A stretch of 64,000 nucleotides of DNA from Pedobacter arcticus A12 (GCF_000302595.1 NZ_JH947125.1:164884-228883); one strand, 5' to 3'. Positions 45,626 through 55,846 are shown, counted from the first letter of the stretch. Program-made: numbers and translations. Notes: a model not told the origin generated them from the sequence alone.

Positions 45626-45718
45626 AAAAGAAGCAACAACAAGCCGAAATCGTTTCCACGCTCTTGCATATATTTTTATTTTATGTAAATTCAGCCAACC
45701 AAGCCTAATAGCCAACAC

Positions 45719-48700
45719 ATGTTTCGCTACATTTTAATCTTATCTATTTTATTCTCAAGTCCTCTTGTAGCTCAAACCTCTTTGTCTGAGAGGCGAATAA
45801 ATGTAGACCAAGGTTTATCAAACAGCTCGATAAATACGGTGTTTCAAGATAAAAGGGGATTTATATGGATAGGAACACATGACGGTTTAAATAGGTATAA
45901 CGGAAAGGATTTTAAGGTTTATCGTCACCAATTCAATCAAACAAATTCCATCGACGGCAACTGGGTGGCTTGTATTGCTGAGGATAAGAAAGGCAAAATA
46001 TGGGTAGGTACAAGTCGTGGATTAAACATCTATGATCCTGTATCCGATTCTTTCAGCCATCCTTATTTAATTAGAAATGGGCTGAAAGAACTGTTACAAT
46101 CTAACATTACTGCTGTGAAGGTAGACGCTCAAGGTAATATATTTGCGACCACCACAAATGGGGGCTTGTTAACGTGTAAAAATGGAGAAAACGTATTAAG
46201 ACAAGTGACCATTGAAGGTTTATCTTCTGATGAACAAAGCAGCTTCCCTGCCTCTGCAATGGTAATTGCGAAAGAAGGAATTTGGGTTACTGGACGTAAC
46301 GTGGGCTTATTGGCTTATAGCTATAAGACCAAGTCGCTTCATTTCGTTGATAAACAAATCACTAACAACAATGCTTTGGCTTTGGACGATGCAGGGAGGT
46401 TATGGTTAGCTAACGATGATGGTTTATATCAGTACAATAGAGGTAAACTTAATCAGGTTTACACCAGTAGAAATAGATTAGTTAATCTTGCAGTAAAAAA
46501 TAGAACTTTATGGATTTCTTCAGATGGTGACGGTGTACTTATAAAGCAGACTACAAATTTAGATGCACCAAAAAATTATGATTTCCAAATCCCAATAGAT
46601 GATGTTGGGAAGTCAATATTTTGTATCTATCCGGATAGAGAGGGGAGAGTTTGGGTTGGAACCTTAAGACATGGCGGTATTTTAATAGATTCCGTAGCCA
46701 ACGGTATATGGGACCTCAAGAATATAACGGGTATTAATAGCAGGAGTTTATTAGATAAAGAGATTCTCTCTTTAGGAGAAGACAAAAATAAAAATATTTG
46801 GATTGGGACAGATGGTTACGGCTTAGGTCAGCTGAATTTAAAGACTAAAACGCTTATATCTTATTCTACAAAAACACAACCATCGTTATCTAGCAATTAC
46901 ATTACGTCTATCCTTACCGACAAGGAAAACAGAATTTGGATAAGTACTTGGGGAGGAGGTGTACTGCGTTATGAAGAACAAAGCAACACCTTCAAACATT
47001 ACGACTGCATAAATCCCAAAAGCAAAAAAATAGATAAAAATACTTGGAAACTTTTTCAAGATCGTAGCGGAAAGATATGGTTGGGAACCTGTTTAGATGG
47101 CGCACTCTACACTTTCGATAATAAGCAAGACGCCTTTGTAAGCTATGATACCAAATTAGTGAATATTTTGAGCTTTTTTGAAGATGATCGCAAGCAGCTA
47201 TGGGCAGGAACGTATGAAGCTTTGATTAAAATTGACAAGGTCAATATGAAGCATAGTTTTTATCACATTGGTTCGGCGGTACGTGATATTAAAAAGGCAA
47301 AAGACAACAAACTTTGGCTTGCCACAGAAGGCGGGGGACTTCAACAATTTGATACCAAAACCCATAGAATAATTCGCTTATCAGAAGCTAATGGTTTGGC
47401 CAACAATTCTGTACTCAAAATTATTAGTGATAGACAGGGTAATCTTTGGCTAAATACGCTGGACGGAATATCCATATTCAATCTCAAAAGTAAAAACTTT
47501 AATACCATAGATACAGGATCAGGTTTACTTAGCAATGAACTTTCTTATAATGCCTCATTAAATCTAAGTAACGGATATATGTTGTTTGGTGGCATTAAGG
47601 GACTTAATATCATAAACCCAGAGAGCTTTAAAAACTATTACAAAAAGCACAAGATTTTTTTAACAGGACTGTTAATTGACCATAAACCTATCGCAAATAA
47701 GCTAAAGTATATTACCAAGCAGAACGACCAGAAAATCTTAAAACTAGAAATTCCTTTTAGTGAAGCAACAATTTTACTCAATTTTAGCTCACCAATATAT
47801 TCAAATAAAACATGTAAAAATTATGCTTATTATTTAGAAGGATGGGATAAAACGTGGAGCGTAGAAGGTAAGAATCAAGAGGTTATTTATAATCGGCTGG
47901 CGGAAGGTACTTATCATTTTAAAGTGAAATTGAGCGAGCAAGGTAATCTCGCGAAAAACGAAGAGACTTTATTGACAATAGTTGTGTTGCCTCCTATTTA
48001 CCGCACTTGGTGGGCTTATTTGATTTATGTGTTAGCTGTTGCGTTATTGATTTACACATTTATCAGGTACAGGTCACGCCAGATTAGACTCGCTTATGAG
48101 GTTGATTTCGCTAGGTTACAGGTTGTAAAGGAAAAGGACCTCAACGAAAAGAAAATGACGTTCTTCACCAACATCTCTCATGAATTTAGAACACCCTTAA
48201 CGCTGATTTTGAATCCTTTGCAGGAGCTGATGGGACAAAACCACCCAACCGCAGACCTAGACATTGCCTACCGAAGCACCAAGCGGCTGATGAACTTGGT
48301 GGATCAACTATTGCTATTTAGAAAGGTGGAGAACGAATTTGCAGATCCTGTATATTCAAAACTGGATTTTGTTTCATTCTGCAAAGAAATCTATTCTTAT
48401 TTCACACAGCAGACCAAGAGCAAAAATATCGAATATACCTTTCTGTGCGACTTTGAGAAGCTGGATATGCAAATAGATCGCGAAAAAACAGAGATAGCTT
48501 TGTTTAATATTTTAGGAAATGCGGTGAAATTTACCAGTGACGGAGGGAAAATCAGTTTAAAGGTACGTACCGATGAGAAGCAGGTGCTTATAGAGGTGAA
48601 AGATAATGGTATAGGTATAGGCAAAGAAGTAGAAGAGAAACTATTTGATAACTTTTATCAGATAAAACGGGACAAAAAAGTAAAATCCAAAGGGTTTGGT

Positions 48701-49741
48701 ATCGGTCTTTATCTGGCAAAGAAAATCATAGAGCAACAAAATGGTACAATATCCTACCAGAGCGAACTGGGAAAGGGTACGGTTTTTTATATCAGTCTAC
48801 CCTTATTCAATAAATTATCAGGCGAACCCACTGATGTGGCGGACACTACTTTTAGTCTAGCCAGTCTCGGAGAAATAATAAGTCCGGAGGAAATAGAGCC
48901 ATCTATAAGGAAAGAGGAAAAGAAAATCCGTCCAAACGTTGCAGTTTCCGAAAAAAAATCTCTTCTCATTATAGACGACAACACCGAGATCAGGCAGTAC
49001 ATCAAAAATATTTTTAGCGCAAACAATATCATTTACGAGGCAGATAATGGGATAAGCGGACTGGACATGGCGCAAGAGTTGGTACCTGATCTGATTATCT
49101 CTGACTTGGCGATGCCGGGACTAACAGGTGCTGAACTCTGTAGGAAAGTGAAAGAAGATATCAATATCAGTCATATTCCTATTGTGCTACTGACAGGGGA
49201 CAACACCAAAGAGGCAAAACTTGACGGGATAGAAAGCGGTGCTGTAGATTATATCGTAAAACCTTTCGATAAGGCATTGCTGGTAGCCAAAATCACCAGT
49301 CTGCTGGAAAACAGCAATAGGCTCCAGCAGTATTTTCTGGAGACCGTTACTTTGCAGAACAATAACTCAAAGGTACCTTCGGAGTTCAAGTACTTTTTAG
49401 ACAGGTGCATCACTATCATTGAGTCAAACATAGATAACAGTGATTTCAACGTTCAAAAATTGGCTACGGAAATGGGGATGAGTCATTCCAATCTGTACAA
49501 AAAGGTGAAGACCATTTCAGGCTTAACGGTAAATGGGTTTATCCGGTCCATCAGACTTCGCAAAGCGGCAGTGTTGATGCTGAAAAGCAACTATAACATC
49601 AATCAGGCTTCGTTTGAGGTAGGTATTGCCGATGTGAAACATTTTCGTCTACACTTCTTTAATCTATTTGGGATGAAACCTTCAGAGTACATCCGCAAAT
49701 ACCGGAATAATTTTAATCAGGATGGTACCATTGTCCGCTAG
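45719..49741 (+). CDS. Hybrid two-component system regulator (HTCS) 2
   Basis: Sensor-activator of 1340 residues. Domains: signal peptide (1-19, cut near VAQT), Reg_prop propellers (about 25-690, e.g. GFIWIGTHDGLNRYN), Y_Y_Y (about 690-765), transmembrane helix (WWAYLIYVLAVALLIYTFI), HisKA with His821 in NISHEFRTP, HATPase_c, receiver with Asp1129 in ISDLAMPG, and AraC HTH at the C-terminus. From the HisKA domain to the last residue it is almost the same as HTCS 1, while the sensor halves are much more diverged. It lies directly before the STN-less SusC and divergent from GH43, so it is the likely regulator of this locus. A small CTAG hairpin with eight T follows the stop (49738-49760). Confidence 0.93.
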   Translation: MFRYILILSILFSSPLVAQTSLSERRINVDQGLSNSSINTVFQDKRGFIWIGTHDGLNRYNGKDFKVYRHQFNQTNSIDGNWVACIAEDKKGKIWVGTSRGLNIYDPVSDSFSHPYLIRNGLKELLQSNITAVKVDAQGNIFATTTNGGLLTCKNGENVLRQVTIEGLSSDEQSSFPASAMVIAKEGIWVTGRNVGLLAYSYKTKSLHFVDKQITNNNALALDDAGRLWLANDDGLYQYNRGKLNQVYTSRNRLVNLAVKNRTLWISSDGDGVLIKQTTNLDAPKNYDFQIPIDDVGKSIFCIYPDREGRVWVGTLRHGGILIDSVANGIWDLKNITGINSRSLLDKEILSLGEDKNKNIWIGTDGYGLGQLNLKTKTLISYSTKTQPSLSSNYITSILTDKENRIWISTWGGGVLRYEEQSNTFKHYDCINPKSKKIDKNTWKLFQDRSGKIWLGTCLDGALYTFDNKQDAFVSYDTKLVNILSFFEDDRKQLWAGTYEALIKIDKVNMKHSFYHIGSAVRDIKKAKDNKLWLATEGGGLQQFDTKTHRIIRLSEANGLANNSVLKIISDRQGNLWLNTLDGISIFNLKSKNFNTIDTGSGLLSNELSYNASLNLSNGYMLFGGIKGLNIINPESFKNYYKKHKIFLTGLLIDHKPIANKLKYITKQNDQKILKLEIPFSEATILLNFSSPIYSNKTCKNYAYYLEGWDKTWSVEGKNQEVIYNRLAEGTYHFKVKLSEQGNLAKNEETLLTIVVLPPIYRTWWAYLIYVLAVALLIYTFIRYRSRQIRLAYEVDFARLQVVKEKDLNEKKMTFFTNISHEFRTPLTLILNPLQELMGQNHPTADLDIAYRSTKRLMNLVDQLLLFRKVENEFADPVYSKLDFVSFCKEIYSYFTQQTKSKNIEYTFLCDFEKLDMQIDREKTEIALFNILGNAVKFTSDGGKISLKVRTDEKQVLIEVKDNGIGIGKEVEEKLFDNFYQIKRDKKVKSKGFGIGLYLAKKIIEQQNGTISYQSELGKGTVFYISLPLFNKLSGEPTDVADTTFSLASLGEIISPEEIEPSIRKEEKKIRPNVAVSEKKSLLIIDDNTEIRQYIKNIFSANNIIYEADNGISGLDMAQELVPDLIISDLAMPGLTGAELCRKVKEDINISHIPIVLLTGDNTKEAKLDGIESGAVDYIVKPFDKALLVAKITSLLENSNRLQQYFLETVTLQNNNSKVPSEFKYFLDRCITIIESNIDNSDFNVQKLATEMGMSHSNLYKKVKTISGLTVNGFIRSIRLRKAAVLMLKSNYNINQASFEVGIADVKHFRLHFFNLFGMKPSEYIRKYRNNFNQDGTIVR

Positions 49742-49788
49742 TGGCTTCTAGTTTTTTTTATAACCCTCCCAAAATCTCAATGTAACAA

Positions 49789-49858
49789 TCTTACGGATTT
49801 TACCCCCATTTTAAATGATTTATCCCCCTGTAATTATTTTACATGGTCTTTACATTCG
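49789..49858 (+). promoter_or_regulatory. SusC promoter with tandem HTCS operator
   Basis: Direct repeats GATTTTACCCCC (ending 49807) and GATTTATCCCCC (ending 49828) lie 21 bp apart, two helical turns, as expected for an AraC-type dimer. The first extends to TCTTACGGATTTTACCCCC (49789-49807), repeated before the sulfatase at 38635-38672. TACATTCG at 49851-49858 differs by one base from the Bacteroidota -7 consensus TANNTTTG. The start codon is at 49884. Confidence 0.6.
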
Positions 49859-49883
49859 TTTAAACCAATTAATTTATTTCGTT

Positions 49884-52862
49884 ATGAATTTAAAAAAACT
49901 TACTTTTTTCTTTATTATTTATTCCATTTGGAGTATTAATGCATTCGCTCAGCGAGTCGTAAACGGAACCGTAAAAGATCAGAATGGAGCGCCACTTATG
50001 GGCGTTGCTGTGAGCGATAAAAATGGTGCCGCTACACAGACTAATGGTAACGGTGAATTTAAAATTTCGGTTGCAGACAATGCAACCTTGTACTTTAGCT
50101 ATTTAGGTTTTAAAGTGCAAACAATGTCTGTGAAAGGCAATTCAAAAATTGAAGTTACCTTATTAGAGGATACAAAGCTTTTAGAAAGTGTAGTGGTAAT
50201 AGGCTACGGTGTACAAAAGAAATCTGATCTAACGGGTGCAGTTTCTACACTTAATTCAAAAGCTTACAAAGATCAGCCGGTTTTAAATGTTTCTGCAGCT
50301 TTACAAGGGCGTGTAGCTGGTGTATCAGTAACAAACAATTCTGGAGCGCCAGGCGGTCAAACAAAAATCAGAATTAGAGGAGCTAATTCTGTAAACAATA
50401 ATAACTCTCCTTTATATGTGGTTGATGGGGTTGCCCTAACTAGTCTCGACTTACAAGATATCAACGTTAATGATATAGAGTCTATGGAGTTATTGAAAGA
50501 TGCTTCTGCCACTGCTGTGTATGGGTCTCGTGGAGCAAACGGAGTAATTATCGTGACTACTAAAAAAGGTGTAGCGGGTAAAAATAAAATATCATATAAT
50601 GCTTTTGTGAGTTCAAACAAAGCAATGGAAAAGTACGATCTGATGGATGCTGTTACTTATGCTGAACAAGCTAACTTAAGAACGGGGCTTTCAGTTTTTC
50701 CAAATCCGGCACAGTTTGCTGGTAAAAGTACTGATTGGCAAAATCTTTTGTTTGATAATGCGACTACCCAAAGTCACCAGTTATCATTATCTGGAGGCGC
50801 CGAAAAAGCAAAGTATTTTGTCTCGGCTAATTATATTGACCAAAATGGTTTGCTAATTAACACCAACCAAGAAAAATATGGACTTAGAAGTAATCTTGAT
50901 TTTAAAATTAACGAAAAACTTTCTTTTGGATTAAATGTAGTAGCACAGCGTACCAATTCTAAAAACAATGGCGATTTGGGATATAAAGGTAATCCTGTAA
51001 TGGCCGGTATTACCTGGGCACCAACAGAAAAGGTGTATGATGATGAAGCCACCGGAGCTTATAACAGAAACGCTATTTCGCCAATTTGGTTAAACCCATA
51101 TATGACGTTAAAAGAATCTGAAGGAAGAAATTTCAGTAATGCAGGTATTTTTAACGGGAGAATTAAGTATGATTTTACAGATTGGTTGAGTTTATCTGTG
51201 AATGCTGGCTTAGATGCATTAATTAGCAAATCGGCCTCGTTAAGAAATAAATGGATGAATCCCACCAACATGGGCTCCAGCCAAGGGTTATCAGAAGCCT
51301 ATACTTTCCAAAATAGTAATGTGTTAACTTTCCATAAAAACTTTAATCAAAAGCATGATTTAACAGCAACTGCGTTGGCTGAAAACACATCCTCAACGTT
51401 TACAAATTTTGCAGCAAACGGTTCTAACCTATCAAGCACAAGTAACGGATATTACAATTTAGGTTTGAATGGCTCACAAAGTATTTCGTCTGGATATTCG
51501 AAAAATACGTTGTTGTCTTTCATGGGAAGAGTCGCTTATAGTTTCAATAATAAATATTTGGCAACAGCTTCTTTAAGACGCGATGGTTCCTCCAAATTTC
51601 AGGGATCAAATAAGTGGGGAAATTTCCCGTCGTTTAGTTTAGGTTGGAAATTGTCTGAAGAGCAGTTCATCAAGGATATAAAATTTATATCAGAATTAAA
51701 ACTTAGAGGTGGTTGGGGAGAGATAGGTAACCAAGGTATCAATGCCTATAGTACTTTGGGATTGCTTAATCCGGTACTATACTCTTTTGGTACGCTAAGT
51801 CATACGCAAGGGTACACCGCAGGAAGCCCGGCAACGCCAGATGTGAAGTGGGAAACTACTAAACAAATAGATTTAGGTATTGATTTAGGATTGTTTGGCA
51901 ACCGGATAACCATTGTTGCCGATTATTATAATAAAAACACCGACAACTTATTGTTATTTACCAAAATAGACAACTATGACGGCGGTGGATCATTGCTAAA
52001 AAACATCGGTAAGGTTAATAACAAAGGATTTGAATTTGCGATTGATGCAAAAGCCATAACTGCTGACAACTTTAGCTGGAATACAGGATTTAATATAGCC
52101 TTCAACAAGAATAAAGTAGTGAGTTTAGGAAAAGATAATATGGTTTTCAGAGCTAAAACAGGAAGTGGCTTAATTAACACTGAAATTCAAACTGTAAAAG
52201 TAGGTGAGCCTTTAGGTGCTTTTTATTTAATACCATGGCAAGGAATCTACAGCCAGGATGATGCAACTTTAGGCTACAAAGCAGGAGACAATCGCTATAC
52301 TGATGTAAGTGGAAACAATAGCATTGGTTATGAGGATAGAGTGATTTCAGGATCTGCAACACCTAAAGTACAACTAGGTTTTAATAACAACTTTACGTAC
52401 AAAGCTTTTGAGCTAAATGTTTTCTTCCAAGGTTCATTTGGAAACAAAATATTTAACGCCACATATGCTTCCACAGCAGTGCCAACTAGTGACGTGGCTT
52501 ATCCGACCCTACAAGAAACTGTGAATTACTGGACGCCACAAAATAGAGGTGCTGTATGGGCAAACCCTGCAAGTAAAACCAACAGAAACTACGTAGAATC
52601 TACTCAGTTTTTACAAGATGGTAGTTACGTGAGATTAAAAAATGTGAGTTTATCTTATAGTGTACCACAAACTCTTATCAAAAAACTATCGTCGATTAAG
52701 ATTACTGCAAGCGCTCAGAACTACCTTACTTTTACCAAATACAAAGGATTTGATCCTGAGGCTACGTCTACACCAGCAGCAAGTGATGCAGATGCAGGAA
52801 TCGATTTAGGAGCGTACCCGTCTCCAAAAACATTAACACTTGGACTTGGGGTTAATTTTTAA
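49884..52862 (+). CDS. SusC-type TonB-dependent transporter without STN domain
   Basis: Outer-membrane glycan importer of 992 residues from the ATG at 49884, which opens a typical signal peptide (MNLKKLTFFFIIYSIWSINAFAQ); a start 23 codons upstream would lie in the promoter. After the signal come a CarboxypepD-regulatory-like domain (about 24-105, GTVKDQNGAPLMGVAVSDKNG), the TonB plug (about 110-230, SDLTGAVSTLNSK, LYVVDGVALT, SATAVYGSRGANGVIIVTTK), and a beta-barrel ending in F. Absence of the STN domain fits control by HTCS rather than sigma/FecR, unlike the other two SusC proteins of the window. It is followed by SusD after 24 nt. Confidence 0.95.
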   Translation: MNLKKLTFFFIIYSIWSINAFAQRVVNGTVKDQNGAPLMGVAVSDKNGAATQTNGNGEFKISVADNATLYFSYLGFKVQTMSVKGNSKIEVTLLEDTKLLESVVVIGYGVQKKSDLTGAVSTLNSKAYKDQPVLNVSAALQGRVAGVSVTNNSGAPGGQTKIRIRGANSVNNNNSPLYVVDGVALTSLDLQDINVNDIESMELLKDASATAVYGSRGANGVIIVTTKKGVAGKNKISYNAFVSSNKAMEKYDLMDAVTYAEQANLRTGLSVFPNPAQFAGKSTDWQNLLFDNATTQSHQLSLSGGAEKAKYFVSANYIDQNGLLINTNQEKYGLRSNLDFKINEKLSFGLNVVAQRTNSKNNGDLGYKGNPVMAGITWAPTEKVYDDEATGAYNRNAISPIWLNPYMTLKESEGRNFSNAGIFNGRIKYDFTDWLSLSVNAGLDALISKSASLRNKWMNPTNMGSSQGLSEAYTFQNSNVLTFHKNFNQKHDLTATALAENTSSTFTNFAANGSNLSSTSNGYYNLGLNGSQSISSGYSKNTLLSFMGRVAYSFNNKYLATASLRRDGSSKFQGSNKWGNFPSFSLGWKLSEEQFIKDIKFISELKLRGGWGEIGNQGINAYSTLGLLNPVLYSFGTLSHTQGYTAGSPATPDVKWETTKQIDLGIDLGLFGNRITIVADYYNKNTDNLLLFTKIDNYDGGGSLLKNIGKVNNKGFEFAIDAKAITADNFSWNTGFNIAFNKNKVVSLGKDNMVFRAKTGSGLINTEIQTVKVGEPLGAFYLIPWQGIYSQDDATLGYKAGDNRYTDVSGNNSIGYEDRVISGSATPKVQLGFNNNFTYKAFELNVFFQGSFGNKIFNATYASTAVPTSDVAYPTLQETVNYWTPQNRGAVWANPASKTNRNYVESTQFLQDGSYVRLKNVSLSYSVPQTLIKKLSSIKITASAQNYLTFTKYKGFDPEATSTPAASDADAGIDLGAYPSPKTLTLGLGVNF

Positions 52863-52886
52863 TCATAAAATATAAAAAAATACAAA

Positions 52887-54380
52887 ATGAAAAAATATAT
52901 CTTAATACTAATTGTAGCGTTAACAGCTGCCACTTCGTGTAAGAAAAGCTTCCTTGAAGAGGACCCTAAGGGTAGCATACTTCCTAAAACGTTTTACAAA
53001 AACGGCAACGACCTTAACCAAGCAATGACAGGAATCGCTTTCACCTTTAATGGTGCCTGGAACCAAACCGGTGGAATGAGTATTACGTTTGGAGCTGACG
53101 ATATCACGACGTTCCGTGGTGGAAATAAAATTAGTTTTTCTGACTTTGATACTTTCCAAGCGAACTCATCAAATGACAGAATGGCCGTATGGTGGAATAA
53201 TTTTTATAAGACCATTAAATCGTCAAATGCTTTAATCATCAACTATCCAAACGCTACTGACGCTACTGCAGCTGAAAGAGATAACGCGGCGGGTTTGGCT
53301 TTGTTTTACAGAGCAACTTGTTACTTCTTTTTAACCAGATCTTGGGGATCGGTTCCTCTAATCACAGAGCCTGTTATCGTAGCGGACCGCCCAAATTCAA
53401 CGCCTGACAAGGTGTATGAATTGATCGTAGCCGATTTAAAAAAGGCAGAAACCATGTTGCCAGATAGTTGGACGGGAGTAAAAATACAGAACGGTGTAAA
53501 TATCTTCCCAACTGCAGGATCTGCAAAGGCAATGCTTGCCAGTGTTTATTTAACCATGGCTGGATGGCCATTAAAGCAGGCGGATAAGTACGCTCTAGCT
53601 GCAACTAAGGCCAAAGAGGTAATCGACAACAAGGCGAAATATAAAATAGACTTGATGGGCAGTTTTGCCGACATTTTTGCCAAGGAAGGCAAATTTAACA
53701 AAGAGGCAGTTTTTGGCTGTTACTACAACAATAACGCTCCAGGCGGTGTTTGGGAGAATGGAAGCCAGATGGGTCCCCCTAACTTTATGCCAGGCGAAGA
53801 AGGTGGTTGGGATGAAGCTTTTGGAGAGATCTCTTTTTACAACAACTTCCCTGCCGGTCCGAGAAAAGACGCCACCTACAGAAAAACCTATTATTTAGGT
53901 AACGATGTAAGCAAACCCGTTGATTATACTGGCTTATTGCGCAAGCATCCTTATTTCACTAAATACAATGATGATATTTCGTATAACCAAACAAACCACT
54001 CCATGAGCGATTGGTGGGGAAGTCATACGGTTTTCATCTTACGTTATGCTGATGTTTTGTTGACTTATGCCGAAGCAAAAGCAATGTCTACAGGAGCTGA
54101 TATAACAGCATACGATGCGGTTAATGCCGTGAGAGGAAGAGCAGGTTTAGGTCCTTTAACGCCAGCGCTATCTCCAACAGCATTCAGAGATGCCGTTATA
54201 GAAGAAAGAGGATGGGAATTTGCAGGTTGTGAGCCCGCTGCAAGATGGTTTGATTTAATCCGTACAGAAACCGTTGGTAAAGCAACATTAAACCGTCATG
54301 CTTCTGAAGAACCTCTGAAAGCAGTACCTAATGATGCTACGCATACTTCTTATTGGGCACCACTTCCAATAGTTAGATAA
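52887..54380 (+). CDS. SusD/RagB-type surface glycan-binding lipoprotein
   Basis: Outer-membrane lipoprotein of 497 residues with lipobox ATSC at Cys18. SusD features: FLEEDPKGSILPKTFYKNGNDLNQAMTGIAF at the N-terminus, ALFYRATCYFFLTRSWGSVPLIT, FILRYADVLLTYAEAKAM, and the closing region VIEERGWEFAGCEPAARWFDLIRTE. It pairs with the preceding SusC. Its surface-exposed aromatic content is high near 275-310 (GGVWENGSQMGPPN), a possible ligand platform, but binding residues cannot be assigned. Confidence 0.94.
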   Translation: MKKYILILIVALTAATSCKKSFLEEDPKGSILPKTFYKNGNDLNQAMTGIAFTFNGAWNQTGGMSITFGADDITTFRGGNKISFSDFDTFQANSSNDRMAVWWNNFYKTIKSSNALIINYPNATDATAAERDNAAGLALFYRATCYFFLTRSWGSVPLITEPVIVADRPNSTPDKVYELIVADLKKAETMLPDSWTGVKIQNGVNIFPTAGSAKAMLASVYLTMAGWPLKQADKYALAATKAKEVIDNKAKYKIDLMGSFADIFAKEGKFNKEAVFGCYYNNNAPGGVWENGSQMGPPNFMPGEEGGWDEAFGEISFYNNFPAGPRKDATYRKTYYLGNDVSKPVDYTGLLRKHPYFTKYNDDISYNQTNHSMSDWWGSHTVFILRYADVLLTYAEAKAMSTGADITAYDAVNAVRGRAGLGPLTPALSPTAFRDAVIEERGWEFAGCEPAARWFDLIRTETVGKATLNRHASEEPLKAVPNDATHTSYWAPLPIVR

Positions 54381-54409
54381 CCAAAGAAATAAATTAAACA
54401 CCACTTGAT

Positions 54410-55672
54410 ATGAAAAGAAGATTTTTAACACCAAAAGTAGGAATGAAGCTTTTATTTATCTGCACTTTATTTACTGCATGTAATAAAGAAAGTTTAACCA
54501 CTGAAACTCAAGTAACCGAACAAAAGACAGAAATGAAACGATCTGTTATGGGATCAAGTTCGGGAGATTATCAGCTCATTTGGTCTGATGAGTTTAACTC
54601 AACTGGGAGCTTTAATTCTAGTAAATGGCAGCATTGCACTAGACAAACATCTGCATGGAATAAGTATATCACTCAGCTTCCAGCCTATGCTTCTCAAAAC
54701 GGGACTGATCTGGTTTTAAAGATGGATAATGCGACGATCTCTGGTGATCCAGTACCTTACCATTCTGGTGGTGTGGAATCAAGTGGAAAGTTTAATTTGA
54801 CTTATGGGAAAATTGAAGTAAGAGCTAAATTTACAGGCGGAAGAGGTTCTTGGCCAGCCATCTGGATGATGCCAGAATCAGCTACACAACATGCTGCCTG
54901 GCCTGGTTGCGGAGAGATTGATATTATGGAACATGTTAATAATGAAATCTTCATCCATCAAACCATTCATAATAACAAGGTAACCAATGCAAATGGTGGT
55001 AGTACAGCTACACACATATCTACGTTTAGCCAGAACAATTACAATACTTACGCAATTGAATGGGATCCAAATTCTATTAAGTTTTTTGTAAATGGTTCTG
55101 CGCAATACACCTATAATAGAGCTAATGGAGGTGGGTGGCAACAGTGGCCTTTTGATGTTCCATTTTACATCATACTTAACCAAGCCGGCGGTGCAGGCTG
55201 GCCAGGACCGATTACGAATGCCGATCTTCCGTTCAGTATGCAGGTGGATTATGTGCGTGTTTACAAAGTTTCGGCACCATCAAACCCTGGTTTTGAGAGC
55301 GGTTCATTGGGCGCATGGGGCGCTTGGCAACCTTCTGGTACTGCATCCGTTGTATCAACCGATGTAAGGAGCGGAACTAAAGCTATAAAAGAGACTGGCG
55401 GTCAAACCTCCATTGAACAAGTGATCACAGGGTTATCGCCTAACACTACCTACACGTTCTCTGGATATGCGAAAGTAGCAGCATCAGGGCAGTCTGTTAT
55501 AATGGGTGTTAAAGCCTACGGAGGTAGCGCAATAGATCAAATCATGAGTAGTACTAGTTATACCCAAGGTTCAGTAACTTTTACAACCGGATCTACCAAT
55601 ACGTCGGCTACCGTGTATTTTTACAAACCAAATACAGGTACCGCTTATGGCGATGATTTTTCTCTTCAATAA
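54410..55672 (+). CDS. GH16 lipoprotein with C-terminal carbohydrate-binding module
   Basis: Surface lipoprotein of 420 residues (lipobox FTAC, Cys24) and last gene of the SusC-SusD operon. The GH16 domain (about 55-290) includes YQLIWSDEFNSTGSFNSSKW, SWPAIWMMPES and the catalytic motif EIDIME with nucleophile Glu169, Asp171 and acid/base Glu174, followed by HVNNEIFIHQTIH. This resembles the laminarinase/beta-1,3-galactanase branch. A C-terminal beta-sandwich (about 293-420, NPGFESGSLGAWGAWQ ... TAYGDDFSLQ) resembles the PF02018-type carbohydrate-binding modules. It would cut the polysaccharide at the cell surface before import by SusC/SusD. Confidence 0.88.
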   Translation: MKRRFLTPKVGMKLLFICTLFTACNKESLTTETQVTEQKTEMKRSVMGSSSGDYQLIWSDEFNSTGSFNSSKWQHCTRQTSAWNKYITQLPAYASQNGTDLVLKMDNATISGDPVPYHSGGVESSGKFNLTYGKIEVRAKFTGGRGSWPAIWMMPESATQHAAWPGCGEIDIMEHVNNEIFIHQTIHNNKVTNANGGSTATHISTFSQNNYNTYAIEWDPNSIKFFVNGSAQYTYNRANGGGWQQWPFDVPFYIILNQAGGAGWPGPITNADLPFSMQVDYVRVYKVSAPSNPGFESGSLGAWGAWQPSGTASVVSTDVRSGTKAIKETGGQTSIEQVITGLSPNTTYTFSGYAKVAASGQSVIMGVKAYGGSAIDQIMSSTSYTQGSVTFTTGSTNTSATVYFYKPNTGTAYGDDFSLQ

Positions 55673-55702
55673 CCTTAACGTTTAAAAGGTAATGTAGAAA
55701 TA

Positions 55703-55732
55703 AAAGGCTGTCTCTTTATGGAGACAGCCTTT
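55703..55732 (+). terminator. Terminator of the SusC-SusD-GH16 operon
   Basis: Perfect 12-bp stem AAAGGCTGTCTC / GAGACAGCCTTT with a 6-nt loop, 31 nt after the GH16 stop, followed by TGTGTTTATAAG. Confidence 0.85.
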
Positions 55733-55846
55733 GTGTTTATAAGATTAAATGTAACTGCGTTTGGCACAAAAAGAATCAGAGTTTATCATTACGCCTGATT
55801 TTTAAACAACTCGAGTTAAGTATTATTATCTAGATACAGGTAAAAC

